Assembly: GCA_944390745.1 (NCBI GenBank)
Contig: CALXQK010000015.1
Location: 93,158 to 157,157 of the forward strand
Origin: an uncultured Duodenibacillus sp.
Lineage (GTDB): Bacteria > Pseudomonadota > Gammaproteobacteria > Burkholderiales > Burkholderiaceae_F
Length of the DNA stretch: 64,000 nt
Reading direction: 5' to 3'
In this document: one piece after another, positions 63,635-64,000 of the stretch
How positions within the stretch are numbered: the stretch's first letter is position 1
Layout of the letters: every line of letters begins with the position of its first letter
Translations under genes and position numbers: made by a program
The notes under the pieces: generated by a model
What the model saw: the letters and a program-made list of their open reading frames with translations, nothing else
Databases searched by the model: none
Told to the model about the DNA's origin: nothing

Positions 63635-64000
63635 CTACTGCGCACTCCCGCCGCCCGCGGCAAGCCGCTCGCGCAGCACGCGCCTCACCTTGTCCAGATC
63701 CGGGTCGCACAGAAGCGGCAGCACCTCCACGAGCGCTTCGCCCTCAAGATTCCACCAGCGAAAGCGCTCAAGGAGCAGAACAAGCTCATCGTCAAAACGC
63801 TTCTTGATGAAGCGCGCCGGATTGCCGCCGAAGACCGTGTAGGCGGGAATGTCCCTGGCAACGACGGAGCAGGCGGCGACAATGGCGCCGTCGCCGATTT
63901 TGACCCCGGGCATGATCACGCTCTCGCGGCCGATCCAGACGTCGTTGCCGATGACGGTGTCGCCCTTTCGAGGCAGCTGATCAAGATGCGCGGGCGTGCA
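63635..64000 (-). CDS. Vat/CatB-type hexapeptide-repeat acetyltransferase (partial, N-terminus outside window)
   Basis: Left-handed beta-helix acetyltransferase. The visible 121 codons show the family sequence [55 protein letters not shown] and a C-terminal WWN segment, typical of xenobiotic acetyltransferases such as Vat (streptogramin A) and CatB. The frame is open to the window end, so the active-site His region upstream cannot be seen. Resistance function is possible but many chromosomal members act on sugars or unknown acceptors. Confidence 0.9.
   Translation of the reverse strand, partial: CTPAHLDQLPRKGDTVIGNDVWIGRESVIMPGVKIGDGAIVAACSVVARDIPAYTVFGGNPARFIKKRFDDELVLLLERFRWWNLEGEALVEVLPLLCDPDLDKVRRVLRERLAAGGGSAQ

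Noticed and set aside
63306-64000. Toxin-antitoxin pair of the DUF1778-like protein with the acetyltransferase
   Set aside because: The second gene is a hexapeptide-repeat Vat/CatB enzyme, not a GNAT toxin, and it lies upstream of the antitoxin-like gene at 120 bases distance.

Overview
The window looks like chromosomal DNA of a high-GC Gram-negative bacterium. It is most consistent with a host-associated betaproteobacterium of the Burkholderiales (Sutterella/Parasutterella-like). This is judged from gene families and protein character, not from a database search. Supporting signs are a betaproteobacterial-length IF-1, SecD/SecF/YajC, FtsH with RlmE, and sigma-32 promoters on the heat-shock genes. 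A flavodoxin-type HemG, an Fe superoxide dismutase and rubrerythrin suggest an anaerobic or microaerobic lifestyle. One tRNA (Asn) is present; no rRNA, CRISPR array, prophage or insertion sequence was seen.

Layout. 1-5.5 kb: secF (cut by the window edge), secD, yajC, argC, rpsI and rplM, all leftward. 6-13.9 kb: icd, a cold-shock protein, a DUF192 lipoprotein-like protein, sodB, xseA, infA, hemG and fadD. 14-19.3 kb: an AT-rich surface-glycan island with a frameshifted glycosyltransferase, a capsule-type transferase, a nonulosonic acid synthase and a cytidylyltransferase fused to a PseG-like domain. It is followed by about 0.7 kb without a clear gene. 20-30.9 kb: lrgA/lrgB, rubrerythrin, dnaJ-dnaK-grpE with two sigma-32 promoters, hemH, a queuosine-precursor transporter, a decayed histone-deacetylase-like gene and a YheT hydrolase. 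31.1-38.8 kb: DAHP synthase behind a Phe/Tyr leader-peptide attenuator, tgt and queA, a Fur-controlled candidate small RNA, a TRIC-type channel and rmlC-rmlD-rmlB. 38.9-55 kb: an Arg/Asp-repeat secreted protein, a TusA-like protein, alaS, glmM, folP, ftsH, rlmE, yhbY, a Pho-box-controlled phosphate permease, gph, a low-molecular-weight phosphatase and uvrB. 55.3-64 kb: an aromatic/aspartate aminotransferase, tRNA-Asn, a three-gene polyol-phosphate polymer cassette including a YidC-sulfatase fusion, a bile acid:sodium symporter family carrier, a small antitoxin-like protein and a partial Vat-type acetyltransferase.

The most interesting items are: (1) a promoter with a Fur box in its spacer, followed 188 nt later by a strong terminator with no convincing ORF between, i.e. 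a RyhB-like sRNA candidate whose sequence can pair with the sodB ribosome-binding region; (2) a leader peptide with seven Phe/Tyr codons out of eight, followed by a terminator, ahead of aroG; (3) a cytidylyltransferase / glycerophosphotransferase / YidC-sulfatase cassette that may build or decorate a glycerol-phosphate-like surface polymer; (4) a nonulosonic acid activation fusion protein in an AT-rich island. Iron (Fur/sRNA), phosphate (Pho box), heat (sigma-32) and aromatic amino acid (attenuator) control can all be read directly from the sequence.
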